Shown: positions 1-8,219 of the stretch, piece after piece | Layout of the letters: every line of letters starts with the position of its first letter | Numbering within the stretch: the stretch's first letter is position 1 | DNA from: CAYLJV01 sp964510375 | GTDB lineage: Archaea > Hadarchaeota > Hadarchaeia > Hadarchaeales > JAGGTB01 | Length of the DNA: 64,000 nt | Direction: 5' to 3' | Assembly (NCBI GenBank): GCA_964510375.1 | Contig: CAZEBR010000001.1 | Span: 1 to 64,000, forward strand | The notes under the pieces: generated by a model | What the model was told of the DNA's origin: nothing | Seen by the model: the letters and a program-made list of their open reading frames with translations, nothing else | Databases searched by the model: none | Made by a program: the position numbers and the translations under genes

Positions 1-66
1 ATCCGGGGGAGTGACACGTGGAAGTTTGTGGTTGTAGGAGAGAATTGTATAGACTTGAAAATATAG
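1..66 (+). CDS. possible 3' tail of a gene cut by the window edge
   Basis: Frame 1 is open from base 1 to a TAG ending at 66 and gives about 21 residues with a plausible mix (ending G-E-N-C-I-D-L-K-I). It could be the C-terminus of a gene that begins before the window. No family is recognisable and so short an open stretch can arise by chance. The rest of the sequence up to 186 is AT-rich leader without a recognisable gene. Confidence 0.2.
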   Translation: MRGSDTWKFVVVGENCIDLKI

Positions 67-186
67 TGGAAGTCAAAATATGGATTATCTGAAAACTATC
101 GAGCTAAATCAAGGTATTTTTTCGGTGTGAGCATAAAAAGCTTCTTGAAAAGAAAAGAATAGATAATCCAGTCTTTGAGGGATAAG

Positions 187-1540
187 ATGTCTGATAATGA
201 AAAAAGAACGGATCAGGATTTAAAAGAACTTTCCGGCGTCGAATTGAAGAGGCGGATTTTATTCTTTGCTATTTCCCTGGGTGCCCTTGCCGTAATTTCC
301 ATCATGCCCACTCCTGATGGGTTAAGTTTGGAGGGCCAGAGGGCCCTTGGTATACTTGCCTTTGTAGCCATCTTGTGGGTTACAGAGACCTTTCCCCTCG
401 GGCTGACCGCTTTGTTCGGGGCTATGCTACTTCCGGTTTTAGGGGTCACGTCCCCTGAGAATTCTTTCCTAGGATTTGGTTCGACAGCTCTCTTTTTTCT
501 CGTTGGGGCCCTCTCCTTCGGAATCGCAATGCAGAAAACAAATCTTCACAAAANNNNNNNNNNTGCTCATGCCTGAACATGCAGTGGCTGCTCTACTACT
601 ACCAGTCCTGATAGGAATTATCGAGACGGGGGATATCAAGTACCGGGAAAATTTCGGCGTTGCCCTCTTCCTGGCACTTACCTATGGAACCTCCGTCGGG
701 AGCATTGGAACCCTTCTGGGTGGGGCCCGTAACGTTTTGCCACTCGGTATAATGCAGAACTTTTCCGATATATCTCTAAGTTTTGTTGACTGGGCTATTG
801 CCGGGATACCGATAGCCCTCGTTCTCATATTCGTTACTTTTTTCACGCTCCGAATCACTTATCCGTGGAAAGAAGTCGACACCGAAAAAATTAGGGAGGA
901 GCTCAGAGAGGAAGTTGAAGAAATAGGGGACATGGGAAAAGACGAAAAAAAGGCAGCTTTGATTTTCGCTACGGCTTTTATCCTCTGGTCATTGGTCGGA
1001 ACACATGTGGGTTTAGCCACCATCGCAGTCGGCGGCTTGATCGTCCTAGTTATTACACGCACCATAACCTGGAGAGATATCGAACAGAATATGCCGTGGG
1101 GTATTATCTTTCTCTATGGTGGGGCTGTGACTTTGAGTCAGGCCTTACGATCTGCCGGGTCCATCGAGTTCCTGGCCAACGGAATGCTGGGTTTCCTCGG
1201 ACAAAGACCATTTTTAATACTTGTAATTTTTCTGGTGGTTGTTGTTTTTCTCTCTCAGTTGATGAGCAACACGGCAGCCACCGCAATTATTTTACCGATA
1301 GCAATTAGTTCGTTGGTCGGGCTGGGATTTCCGGCACAGCTCGGCGGTTATCTGATAGCCATGGGCTCGGCTATGGCTTTCATGTTGCCTATAGCGACTC
1401 CGAGCGCCACTATAGCTTACTCTTCGGGTTATCTTGAGGTCAGGGACCTGGTGAGGGCGGGAGCAGTGCTAAACGTGTTGGGAATAGTAACTTTCCTTAC
1501 CTTTGGACTAGGTTGGTGGAAGTTGGTCGGTGTATGGTAG
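187..1540 (+). CDS. SLC13/DASS-family sodium:anion symporter (interrupted by assembly gap)
   Basis: Integral membrane transporter of the divalent anion:Na+ symporter family, which moves dicarboxylates, sulfate or phosphate. The N-terminal part has the family stretch W-V-T-E-T-F-P-L-G; the part after the gap has M-P-E-H-A-V-A-A-L-L-L-P and, in the second half, the family S-N-T motif (Q-L-M-S-N-T-A-A-T-A). The reading frame changes across the ten-N gap (554-563), so the run of N is a placeholder of arbitrary length; by comparison with the family some 40 residues should be missing. I start at ATG 187, 5 bases after GAGGGA; a TTG at 175 is an alternative. Substrate cannot be told. It converges with the UspA-like gene, 4 bases away. 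Confidence 0.88.
554..563. other. assembly gap (10 N) inside the SLC13 transporter gene
   Basis: Ten undetermined bases. The transporter frame is 1 before and 2 after the gap, so the true spacing is not ten bases. The two flanking open frames are one gene. Confidence 0.95.
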
Positions 1541-1544
1541 AAAC

Positions 1545-2009
1545 TCACTTGGAGATGCTCTCTACTTTACAGGGGGCGTTATCGGAGATGTAACTAATTT
1601 CGTCTCCCACAAAAATTTCATCAATTCTATTTCTCACATGCTCCAAAATTATGAGATCGATTGTGTGCTCGTCCGCCGCCTTCAAGGTTTCCTCACCTGG
1701 CGAACCCGAAGTGAAAAGAGCCTCCACAGATATTCCCTTCTTGGCAGCCCTCTTTTTTACCCCTTTTAGGTAATCCTTAGCCTTCTTTTCTTGGGCATGT
1801 TTCATAATTTCTCTAAAGGTCTTGATAATTTCGCTTTCATCACCAATTTGACCAGTCGTGTACCTTAGACTGCGGGTTGGAGCCTCGTCAAGAATATGCA
1901 AAAGAAAAAGTTTTCCTCCCTTCTTCAGTTTTTCTAAGGCCCTACTCTCAGCTTTCTCTGGAAGATTTTCGCCAAAATAAGGAATCAAAACTCTCTCAAC
2001 TTTTTCCAT
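1545..2009 (-). CDS. universal stress protein (UspA) family
   Basis: A 154-residue single Usp domain. It begins with the typical first strand (V-E-R-V-L-I-P-Y-F-G) and has the second-half core I-D-L-I-I-L-E-H. The usual ATP-binding GxxG(9x)GS signature is not evident: the C-terminus reads D-E-I-S-Y-I-S-D-N-A-P-C-K-V, so it is probably a non-ATP-binding Usp. Such proteins are small cytosolic stress-linked regulators and are often encoded beside archaeal transporters, as here. Start ATG at 2009. Monocistronic, convergent with the transporter. Confidence 0.72.
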   Translation of the reverse strand: MEKVERVLIPYFGENLPEKAESRALEKLKKGGKLFLLHILDEAPTRSLRYTTGQIGDESEIIKTFREIMKHAQEKKAKDYLKGVKKRAAKKGISVEALFTSGSPGEETLKAADEHTIDLIILEHVRNRIDEIFVGDEISYISDNAPCKVESISK

Positions 2010-2349
2010 ACTATCTTTAATTAAAATTTGTTATCAGAGCAGATAAATCGAATCCTTTATGAAAGCAAAAATCCCTTCAAAACAAAGAGATATAATTTTT
2101 GGATACATCGGGTCTATCAGCCTGGGGAGGAAATAAACGCGTAATTCTTTTTATAAGTTTGCATCGGCTTGTCTTTAAAAAATCTTTAATTACTCACCAC
2201 ACTCAGTTCCGGGGGGGTTGTCCATCTTGTTGGGTTGGATAGAGGATTCATCTGCTTTGGTACAGTCTAGAGCCGATATCATAGAAGAACAGTTTGGGGT
2301 GGAGGAAAACTCTAAAGAGCGCTCTTGTAAAAAGTATTCTACAGCATTC
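2010..2349. other. intergenic region upstream of tRNA-Leu
   Basis: 340 bases between the divergent UspA-like gene and tRNA-Leu. It holds AT-rich promoter-like sequence (TTTTTATAAG near 2142-2151) and a 12-base perfect palindrome AAGAGCGCTCTT at 2315-2326, about 24 bases before the tRNA. A frame open from about 2218 runs into the tRNA, but I see no protein family in it. Confidence 0.5.
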
Positions 2350-2437
2350 GCGGGGGTCGCCAAGTCAGGCCAACGGCGCAGCGTTGAGGGCGCTGTCCCA
2401 TAGGGGTTCCGGGGTTCAAATCCCCGCCCCCGCACCA
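2350..2437 (+). tRNA. tRNA-Leu (anticodon GAG), CCA encoded
   Basis: Complete class II tRNA. Acceptor stem GCGGGGG (2350-2356) pairs with CCCCCGC (2427-2433); discriminator A, then encoded CCA 2435-2437. D arm GCC...GGC; anticodon arm CAGCG-UUGAGGG-CGCUG gives anticodon GAG (Leu). A long variable arm (UCCCAUAGGGGUUC) follows, then the T arm CGGGG-UUCAAAU-CCCCG. No intron. The 3' 56 bases are duplicated downstream at 3144-3199. Confidence 0.96.
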
Positions 2438-2563
2438 TTTCACCTTTTTCCGGTTATCAAAAGAAGGAAATCGTTAGAATTTCTTTTTGTTAATCGATTT
2501 CTCAATTTTTTATTTCAATGGATTTTAATATCTTTAGATTAACTGATTGATTGGGTTTTTATT

Positions 2564-2968
2564 ATGAAAATACCTGAAAATGTGAAAGAAATTTTAGACG
2601 AATCCTCTCTTGTGTGGGTTGGTACTTGTTTTGATGAAAAACCAAATGTGAACATAGTCTATTTTTTTAAGATAATAGGTGAAGATAAGGTCTTGCTTGC
2701 TGATAATTACTTTAATAAAACAAAGAAAAATATCGAAAGAAATCCTAATGTTGCGATAACGGTAAAATCTTCTGAGGAAAGTGTTGCATATCAGCTCAAG
2801 GGCTCCGCTGAGATCTATACCGAGGGAGAGGTATTTGATGAAATGAGAGAATGGGTTCTTTCAGAGGACAAGGAGATGCCAGTGAATGCTGCTGTTGTAG
2901 TGAAGGTTGAAGAAATCTTTGACTCGACTCCTGGAGATAATGCCGGAGAAGAGATTACTGATGGATAA
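2564..2968 (+). CDS. pyridoxamine 5'-phosphate oxidase-like FMN-binding split-barrel protein
   Basis: A 134-residue protein of the flavin-reductase/PNPOx-like split-barrel fold. The first strand carries S-L-V-W-V-G-T followed by K-P-N-V-N-I-V, and then N-K-T-K-K-N-I-E-R-N-P-N-V-A-I, the phosphate-binding region of the family. These small archaeal proteins bind FMN or F420; the natural substrate is usually unknown. The gene sits alone between the intact tRNA-Leu and the duplicated tRNA 3' half, so it may have arrived with an integrated element. Start ATG 2564. Confidence 0.75.
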   Translation: MKIPENVKEILDESSLVWVGTCFDEKPNVNIVYFFKIIGEDKVLLADNYFNKTKKNIERNPNVAITVKSSEESVAYQLKGSAEIYTEGEVFDEMREWVLSEDKEMPVNAAVVVKVEEIFDSTPGDNAGEEITDG

Positions 2969-3143
2969 TCTTGAATAGAAATAAAAGAATTAGAAAAAAT
3001 TTCGGTTATAGACTTCTTCACAAGGAATACTACCATGATATTTTTGCCCAATTAGCCTCTGTAAATATTTCCTGTTCTTCTAGTCAAACTTTTTCCATTA
3101 TAATTTTAACTAAAAGGACTTCTCTTTTATTTTTACGAGCTCT

Positions 3144-3199
3144 CGTTGAGGGCGCTGTCCCATAGGGGTTCGTGGGTTCAAATCCCCGCCCCTGCGCCA
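3144..3199 (+). repeat. duplicated 3' half of tRNA-Leu (attachment-site-like scar)
   Basis: 56 bases matching tRNA-Leu bases 2382-2437 at 52 of 56 positions, counted by eye, from the 3' side of the anticodon stem through CCA. The 5' half of the tRNA is absent (the sequence upstream is unrelated), and changes in the T stem (GUGGG facing CCCCG) and acceptor end break pairing, so this is not a functional tRNA. An intact tRNA plus a downstream 3'-end copy is the layout left by integrases that recombine within tRNA genes. Confidence 0.85.
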
Positions 3200-3280
3200 T
3201 CTGTATTCCGGAGTAATTCTGGCTCCTATCCGCAAAAGAAATGTAAATATCGTTTAGTAGAAAATTTATAGATTGAAACT

Positions 3281-3395
3281 TCAATTTTCTTCAAAAAATC
3301 TCTTTATAGCTTCCACGGCTTGTTTAGCCAAGTCCGAAGTCAGGTAGAGAGAAGAATCAGAACGCGTAACGTTTCCATTAACGTTTAAGTGAATG
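3281..3395 (-). pseudogene. possible remnant of a gene 3' end
   Basis: The minus strand is open for about 37 codons and ends at TGA 3283-3281. The translation has a helical amphipathic tail (L-A-K-Q-A-V-E-A-I-K-R-F-F-E-E-N) with no start codon or ribosome site in reach. It lies just beyond the duplicated tRNA end, where truncated host or element genes are expected. No family recognised; could be chance. Confidence 0.22.
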
Positions 3396-4003
3396 TTTCA
3401 TTACTTAGCTTCTTGAGGAAGGTTACGATTTCGGGAAATATCGTGGACAGAATCCAAATAGATGGAATTGGAGAGGTTTTGATCAGGTACCCTGAGATGG
3501 ATGACGCAGAGGATCTGCTCGACTACACCAACTCGGTTATCGATGAGGGTGTCCTTGCCCTCGACGAGGAAAAGGATATGGATTGGGAGGTCGAGAGCCT
3601 CGCGGACACGCTCAAGGATATCGAGAGGGGACAAAGCATAGCGTTGGTCGTGGAGGTTGGAGGGGAGGTGATGGGGATGGGCAACATCTCGAAGGATTCT
3701 GGAGCGCTTTCGCATACCGGGGAACTCGGATTTGGACTTAAGGAGGAAATTAGAGGTAGGGGGATCGGAACCGAACTTATGAGGATCCTCTTGCGCGAGG
3801 CGGTAGAACGGCTCGATCTCGAGATAGTCAAACTGGAAGTTTACCGCACTAATGAACCGGCTCTGAGTCTATACAAAAAAGTCGGCTTTGAGAAGGTAGG
3901 AACGATAGAAGACGGGGGCTTTCAAAATGGGAATTACAAAGATGTCGTTATCATGAAAAAGGATCTGAGAAGGGACTACAAGTACTCGAAGTCCTCAGAA
4001 TGA
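3389..4003 (+). CDS. GNAT-family N-acetyltransferase
   Basis: Acetyl-CoA-dependent acetyltransferase fold, about 180-200 residues. The acetyl-CoA loop is E-I-R-G-R-G-I-G-T-E-L-M (Q/RxxGxG/A motif), preceded by E-L-G-F-G-L. The C-terminal half has L-E-V-Y-R-T-N-E-P-A-L-S-L-Y-K-K-V-G-F, characteristic of RimI-like acetyltransferases. Substrate unknown (protein N-termini, amines or antibiotics are typical). I give GTG 3389; GTG 3443 in the same frame is a realistic alternative that would remove 18 weakly conserved residues. Convergent with iscU, 2 bases apart. Confidence 0.86.
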   Translation: MNVSLLSFLRKVTISGNIVDRIQIDGIGEVLIRYPEMDDAEDLLDYTNSVIDEGVLALDEEKDMDWEVESLADTLKDIERGQSIALVVEVGGEVMGMGNISKDSGALSHTGELGFGLKEEIRGRGIGTELMRILLREAVERLDLEIVKLEVYRTNEPALSLYKKVGFEKVGTIEDGGFQNGNYKDVVIMKKDLRRDYKYSKSSE

Positions 4004-4005
4004 TT

Positions 4006-4416
4006 CTATTTTTCTTCCTTGTATTTCTCTATCGTCTTTTTTAGAGTCCTCACGGCCAGGCATGCGCATTCGACCTTGGCTTCCGGAATCCCGTTCAGGT
4101 GGTCTATTACATCTTCTCTGGTTATTTTCTCGGCTTCATCCAGGGTTTTCCCCTTTATTATTTCCGTCAGCGCTGATCCCGAGACAAAGGCACCTGCACA
4201 CCCTATGGCCTGGAACTTTGAATCCTTTATCAGCTCTTCGCCGGGTTCTATTTCTAGGAAGATTTCCATCGTGTCACCACAGGGACCGGTATATGCGTAG
4301 CTTACCGTGGGGTTTCCCAGCACGCCGAAATTGGTTCTTTTCCTGTAGTAGTCTATTGCCCTGTCGGAATAGCCCGATTTCTCCAGCAGACCCACAACAT
4401 TTTCTTCTCCAGACAT
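4006..4416 (-). CDS. Fe-S cluster assembly scaffold, IscU/NifU N-terminal type
   Basis: A 136-residue scaffold on which [2Fe-2S]/[4Fe-4S] clusters are built. All three cluster cysteines are present: T-G-P-C-G-D, I-G-C-A-G-A and V-E-C-A-C-L-A. A cysteine desulfurase is not adjacent, and a SufBC pair lies about 22 kb away, so how this scaffold obtains sulfur is unclear. Start ATG 4416. Monocistronic by its surroundings. Confidence 0.88.
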   Translation of the reverse strand: MSGEENVVGLLEKSGYSDRAIDYYRKRTNFGVLGNPTVSYAYTGPCGDTMEIFLEIEPGEELIKDSKFQAIGCAGAFVSGSALTEIIKGKTLDEAEKITREDVIDHLNGIPEAKVECACLAVRTLKKTIEKYKEEK

Positions 4417-4625
4417 CTTTATCCGTCCTTATCTCCGAATTGGTTAAAACTTTACGTTTCAACAGCCTTATTAGCATCTCCCGCCGGAATGCGCACTCGT
4501 TGAATCATAGCGTTTGAATGGAGCCCGCTCCCAGGGTATTTGGGATTTCTTAATCTTTCCGTAGTCTCAGAGAATTATTACGAAAAATTTAAAGCTTTCA
4601 CGAAGAAGATTTTTGTTAGTAGAGC

Positions 4626-5315
4626 ATGACTGAATTAATTTATTTTGAAGATTGCTACGTTAGGGAATTCGACGCGGAGGTAGTCGAGGCCGAAAATAGC
4701 CGAGTAATTTTGGACAGGACCGCTTTCTATCCCGAGGGAGGTGGCCAGCCGTCCGATACCGGAAAAATTGACGATGCCAGGGTTAAGAAAGTTGAGAAAA
4801 GGAACGGGGAAGTGCACCACATTTTGGAGGGGGAGCTGCCCGAGGAAGGCGAAACGGTTCATTGTGCTATTGATTGGGAAAGGCGATATTCTCATATGAA
4901 ATATCATACCGCACAACACGTCCTTTCTGCCATCGTGTTAGAGGATTATGGGGACAAAACTACGGGGAATCAAATACATGCAGATAGGGCTAGAATAGAT
5001 TTTGATACAAGTATTTCGGATGAAGTTGCGGATGTGGAGGATAAAGTTAATTCAATAATCGAAGATGGAAGGGAGATCAGGATATACACGCTGTCCCGGG
5101 AAGAGGCGGTAGATGAGCTGGACCCGGAAAGAACGAGAATAAATCTCTTGCCCGATTCTATAAAGGAGCTCCGAATAGTCGAAGTTGAGGGGCTCGATAA
5201 GACAGCGTGTGCGGGAACGCATGTCAAGAATACTGAGGAATTGGGAGAGTTTGAAATCACAAACACTAAGAACAAGGGAAAGGATAGAAAGAGAGTCGAG
5301 TTCGTTCTAAAGTAA
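4626..5315 (+). CDS. alaX: alanyl-tRNA editing protein AlaX (AlaX-M type)
   Basis: A free-standing trans-editing hydrolase that removes Ser (or Gly) from mischarged tRNA-Ala. Zinc ligands: H-T-A-Q-H (residues about 94-98, HxxxH) and C-A-G-T-H near residue 196. The glycine-rich motif F-Y-P-E-G-G-G-Q-P-S-D-T-G is intact, which is typical of the longer AlaX-M/L forms; 229 residues fits AlaX-M. Start ATG 4626 follows a short leader with a TATA-like AATTTAAAG near 4587. No operon partner. Confidence 0.93.
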   Translation: MTELIYFEDCYVREFDAEVVEAENSRVILDRTAFYPEGGGQPSDTGKIDDARVKKVEKRNGEVHHILEGELPEEGETVHCAIDWERRYSHMKYHTAQHVLSAIVLEDYGDKTTGNQIHADRARIDFDTSISDEVADVEDKVNSIIEDGREIRIYTLSREEAVDELDPERTRINLLPDSIKELRIVEVEGLDKTACAGTHVKNTEELGEFEITNTKNKGKDRKRVEFVLK

Positions 5316-5470
5316 TTTGATTTTTATCAGATTGGAGTCTAACTTGATTTCGGGTCCAATCGTCCTCGACACTTTATAATCGTTGGTTTCCTTCTCTTAG
5401 TATCGAAAAAAGTGTATCCTTTTGGTGGTATCGTTTGTCTTGGGAAATTCTCGGCAAGATGATCGTTTTT

Positions 5471-6931
5471 TTAATTCCAGAGGTTATATGCTCGGTTTTC
5501 TATTTCGGCTATTTCTCGGAGTATCTCCGCCACTTCGTTGGGCGTGTTTCCTCCACCGTCGGTGGCTTCGTAGGTTTCGTATGCGCGCCAGAACTTGTCG
5601 GCGGAATTCTCGAAGATTCCCGCCATCTCCTCGTATCCCTGTTCCCTCAGGTAGACGGAAACGTTATCCCTCAGCGCTCCGTACTGCTCGAGATTGAAGG
5701 ACAGCGACATTGTGCCCGGGACTCCAAGACTGACGGTGCCGTTCTCGATTCCGTCGGCACATGCCCGTAACTTGGCTGGAGCGTTCTCGGCGTGTATCTT
5801 TAGTTCCGAGAGAATTTCGGAGTCGGTCTTTTTCTCTCCGGTCTCGATCAGGTAGAGAATGATGGGGGTAATCTGGCCTCCCCAACCGTCCGAGAAACTA
5901 TTTACTGGAACCGATCGATTCTCGTCGGAGGGATCCGTGGTAGATACATGAGCATAAATGTAGTTCTCATCGTAACCCGTGACCACTAGGGGTTCCGGAC
6001 CTCCCGTGATGCTCTCGAAGTATCGGGTCCACCACGCGTCGTTGTCGAGCCAAACGATCGCTGGACTGCCGGAAGCGATTAAATCCTTCAGGCGGTCGAT
6101 CAGCTCGCCCTCGCTGCCGAGGCTACTGGAGTCTATCACCTGATTAAAGCTTCTAACAAATCCTGTCGGTTGCCCGGCGTATACCATATGGGGAATATAA
6201 CCCAGATTTTTCGTCGTCGGGGGGACGATGCTGTAGTCCGTCGGTACCGTCCTCTTACTTTCTTCCTCTCCTTCCTCGGAATCCTCCCGTTCTTCCTCTT
6301 CCCCCGGGCCGAAGTCTTCGTCGCCCTCTTCCTCGTCACCTGTAAATACGGATTCCGAATCTGTGTAATCCTTAAAGTCGGTTGCAGCCCCGGTGTAGGC
6401 AATAACATCGCTGAGATCGATATCGCGGTCGTAATATTTCACGATCATCGCGGTACATCCTAAATAGCATATTGCGTCGTCTTGCGGGATGTGTGGAACG
6501 TTCAGATAACGTGAGGATGGCGGAGCTTCCCCGTTGTCCCCTTCGTTTTCCTCGATGACCGTCCAGGTCACCGACTTGTCCGATGCGCTGATGGTATAAT
6601 TGCCCGGGGTGGACCCCTGTACGGTGAAAGCGACGGTCTTTTCGTAGTCGGCTTCCACCGAGACTTCTTTACTGTCGATCACCTCTCCATCTATCTTTAG
6701 AGAAATAACTTTGGAACCGGGAGCGGTACCCGAGTTAACGACTTTTACTGAGACGGTAGCGTTTTCTCCCGCCTTAACGGAGGCAGCGGATATGGACGAG
6801 ACGGTAATGTTCTCTTCCCCTAAATCTTCGTCGTTGCCGGACATCATCACGTAGGCACTAACTCCTCCGACGACGATTACAGCGACAGCCGCCATGACAA
6901 TAATGGACGTTCCTATCCCGGTATTTTTCAT
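5471..6931 (-). CDS. surface protein: membrane anchor, CARDB domain, C39-like papain-fold domain
   Basis: 486 residues. Residues 8-30 are a hydrophobic signal/anchor. A CARDB-type beta domain follows (about 40-125, strands such as V-K-V-V-N-S-G-T-A-P-G-S-K). From about 140 a C39-like domain starts: N-V-P-H-I-P-Q-D-D-A-I-C-Y-L-G-C-T-A-M aligns with the Q...C catalytic segment. A highly acidic insert (about 195-230) interrupts it. Where the family has its catalytic His before V-V-T-G-Y-D, this protein reads G-G-P-E-P-L-V-V-T-G-Y-D, so that His is missing. A helical domain of about 110 residues ends the protein. Likely outside the cell; peptidase activity is doubtful. Confidence 0.72.
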   Translation of the reverse strand: MKNTGIGTSIIVMAAVAVIVVGGVSAYVMMSGNDEDLGEENITVSSISAASVKAGENATVSVKVVNSGTAPGSKVISLKIDGEVIDSKEVSVEADYEKTVAFTVQGSTPGNYTISASDKSVTWTVIEENEGDNGEAPPSSRYLNVPHIPQDDAICYLGCTAMIVKYYDRDIDLSDVIAYTGAATDFKDYTDSESVFTGDEEEGDEDFGPGEEEEREDSEEGEEESKRTVPTDYSIVPPTTKNLGYIPHMVYAGQPTGFVRSFNQVIDSSSLGSEGELIDRLKDLIASGSPAIVWLDNDAWWTRYFESITGGPEPLVVTGYDENYIYAHVSTTDPSDENRSVPVNSFSDGWGGQITPIILYLIETGEKKTDSEILSELKIHAENAPAKLRACADGIENGTVSLGVPGTMSLSFNLEQYGALRDNVSVYLREQGYEEMAGIFENSADKFWRAYETYEATDGGGNTPNEVAEILREIAEIENRAYNLWN

Positions 6932-7179
6932 AATTTGATACCTCTCGAATATTTTTTTAGAATTATAAACGATTATTTTCGTATCTAGATTATTTATTTT
7001 AAATATTATTTATAATTATCGGGAATAACACCAAATATCATATATTTTTGGATAAAAAAGAATTAAAATTGCTTTTTTGCTAAAGAATATTGAAAAATAG
7101 CAATTGCCCAGGGCTACTTCTTTCGTTGGTAAACAGAAGCTTATGAGGGAAGAAGTTTATTTTTGGTATTGGGGGAAGT
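6932..7179. promoter_or_regulatory. divergent, AT-rich promoter region
   Basis: 248 bases separating two divergent membrane/surface-protein genes. Very AT-rich, with several TATA-like tracts (for example TTTATAATTA near 7009-7018). No discrete repeat or palindrome longer than expected stood out. Confidence 0.35.
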
Positions 7180-8199
7180 GTGTTCGGGAATCGTTCCGGT
7201 TTGATTATAGTTTTCCTTTTCGCTGTGACTGCGACGTTACTTTTTGTTCCGGTCTGCACGTCCCACGTTCCGAAGGAAGTAGAAGGGAATAATAGTCTTC
7301 GAGATGCTTTGAATATTGAAGATCCCACCAAGTCCTGGGCGATATATGCGGAGATGCACGAGAACGAAGGAGTACATTATTATCGACTGGAGTTAGAAAA
7401 AGATCAGGTCCTCAGGGCGAGTCTATTCGTTCCGAGCGAGACCAGTTTCGTTCCTGCCTTGACTATATCGGGGCCGGGCTTGGTGAGTAAGGGGACTCTT
7501 CCTGATAACGTGGAGATTTTGGAGGGATCTAACTATCTAGTTAAGGAGGGGGATTTGGGGCATCCCGAATACGAGCCTTTTACTCCGGCGAGTTACTACT
7601 ATCTGGCTGATTTCGAAAAGGAGGTCGAGGAAACTGGTACCTATTACGTGATCGTATCGGACACGGGTGAGGGAGGGAGGTACGGGTTAGCCATCGGCAA
7701 GGAAGAGAGATATGGACCGATCGAGTGGATTCGGGTTCCTCTGGACATCATAGATGTCCGCCAGTGGGAGGGAAAGTCTCTACCTCTTTTATTTCTTCCA
7801 ATGGTTCTGACGGTTGTTGCTGGCTTTTCGCTTTTGATATGGCTCGATTTGAAAAAATCTGGCAGGTCCTATACGATCTTAAATTGGTTGGTCATCGGTT
7901 CCGGTTTGCTTTATTTTGGGAGCGGATCGATGAAGTTCATGGAGATGTGGATTGCGACTGCCAAGGCCGGTTTTAGCCCACTGGTATTTGTCACTATTCT
8001 CTTTGCTTTGCTCCCGATCGGTTTGGGTATTTTTACCGTCCGGAAAGGCAGAAAGTTGGATGAGGGGATAGACATCAGAGATAGATTCCAGCTGGTAGCC
8101 TATGGCATCCTGGCTCTTTTCATCTGGGCTGGTTTCATTGTAACGTCCGTGCTCATCTTTTTGGCGAGTTCATTGCCAAGTAGACTTTTGAAAAACTGA
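7180..8199 (+). CDS. unknown membrane protein with extracellular beta domain
   Basis: 339 residues. N-terminal signal peptide (hydrophobic residues about 8-28), an extracellular region to about 190 with beta-sandwich character (H-Y-Y-R-L-E-L, T-G-T-Y-Y-V-I-V-S-D, similar in layout to pre-peptidase C-terminal domains), then four predicted membrane helices with short loops and a basic end. GTG 7180 is preceded by GGGGGAA. No family recognised. A pairing with the divergent C39-like surface protein is possible but not shown. Confidence 0.7.
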   Translation: MFGNRSGLIIVFLFAVTATLLFVPVCTSHVPKEVEGNNSLRDALNIEDPTKSWAIYAEMHENEGVHYYRLELEKDQVLRASLFVPSETSFVPALTISGPGLVSKGTLPDNVEILEGSNYLVKEGDLGHPEYEPFTPASYYYLADFEKEVEETGTYYVIVSDTGEGGRYGLAIGKEERYGPIEWIRVPLDIIDVRQWEGKSLPLLFLPMVLTVVAGFSLLIWLDLKKSGRSYTILNWLVIGSGLLYFGSGSMKFMEMWIATAKAGFSPLVFVTILFALLPIGLGIFTVRKGRKLDEGIDIRDRFQLVAYGILALFIWAGFIVTSVLIFLASSLPSRLLKN

Positions 8200-8219
8200 A
8201 GTGGGGGGTTTGATAAAAC

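Noticed and set aside
476..1540. Second separate transporter gene starting at 476
   Set aside because: The upstream part of that frame is an out-of-frame shadow; the frame change is due to the gap of unknown length.
2218..2403. 61-residue frame running into tRNA-Leu
   Set aside because: No family, no proper ribosome site, and its end lies inside a perfect tRNA.
3144..3199. Second functional tRNA-Leu
   Set aside because: The 5' half is missing and the T stem is mispaired.
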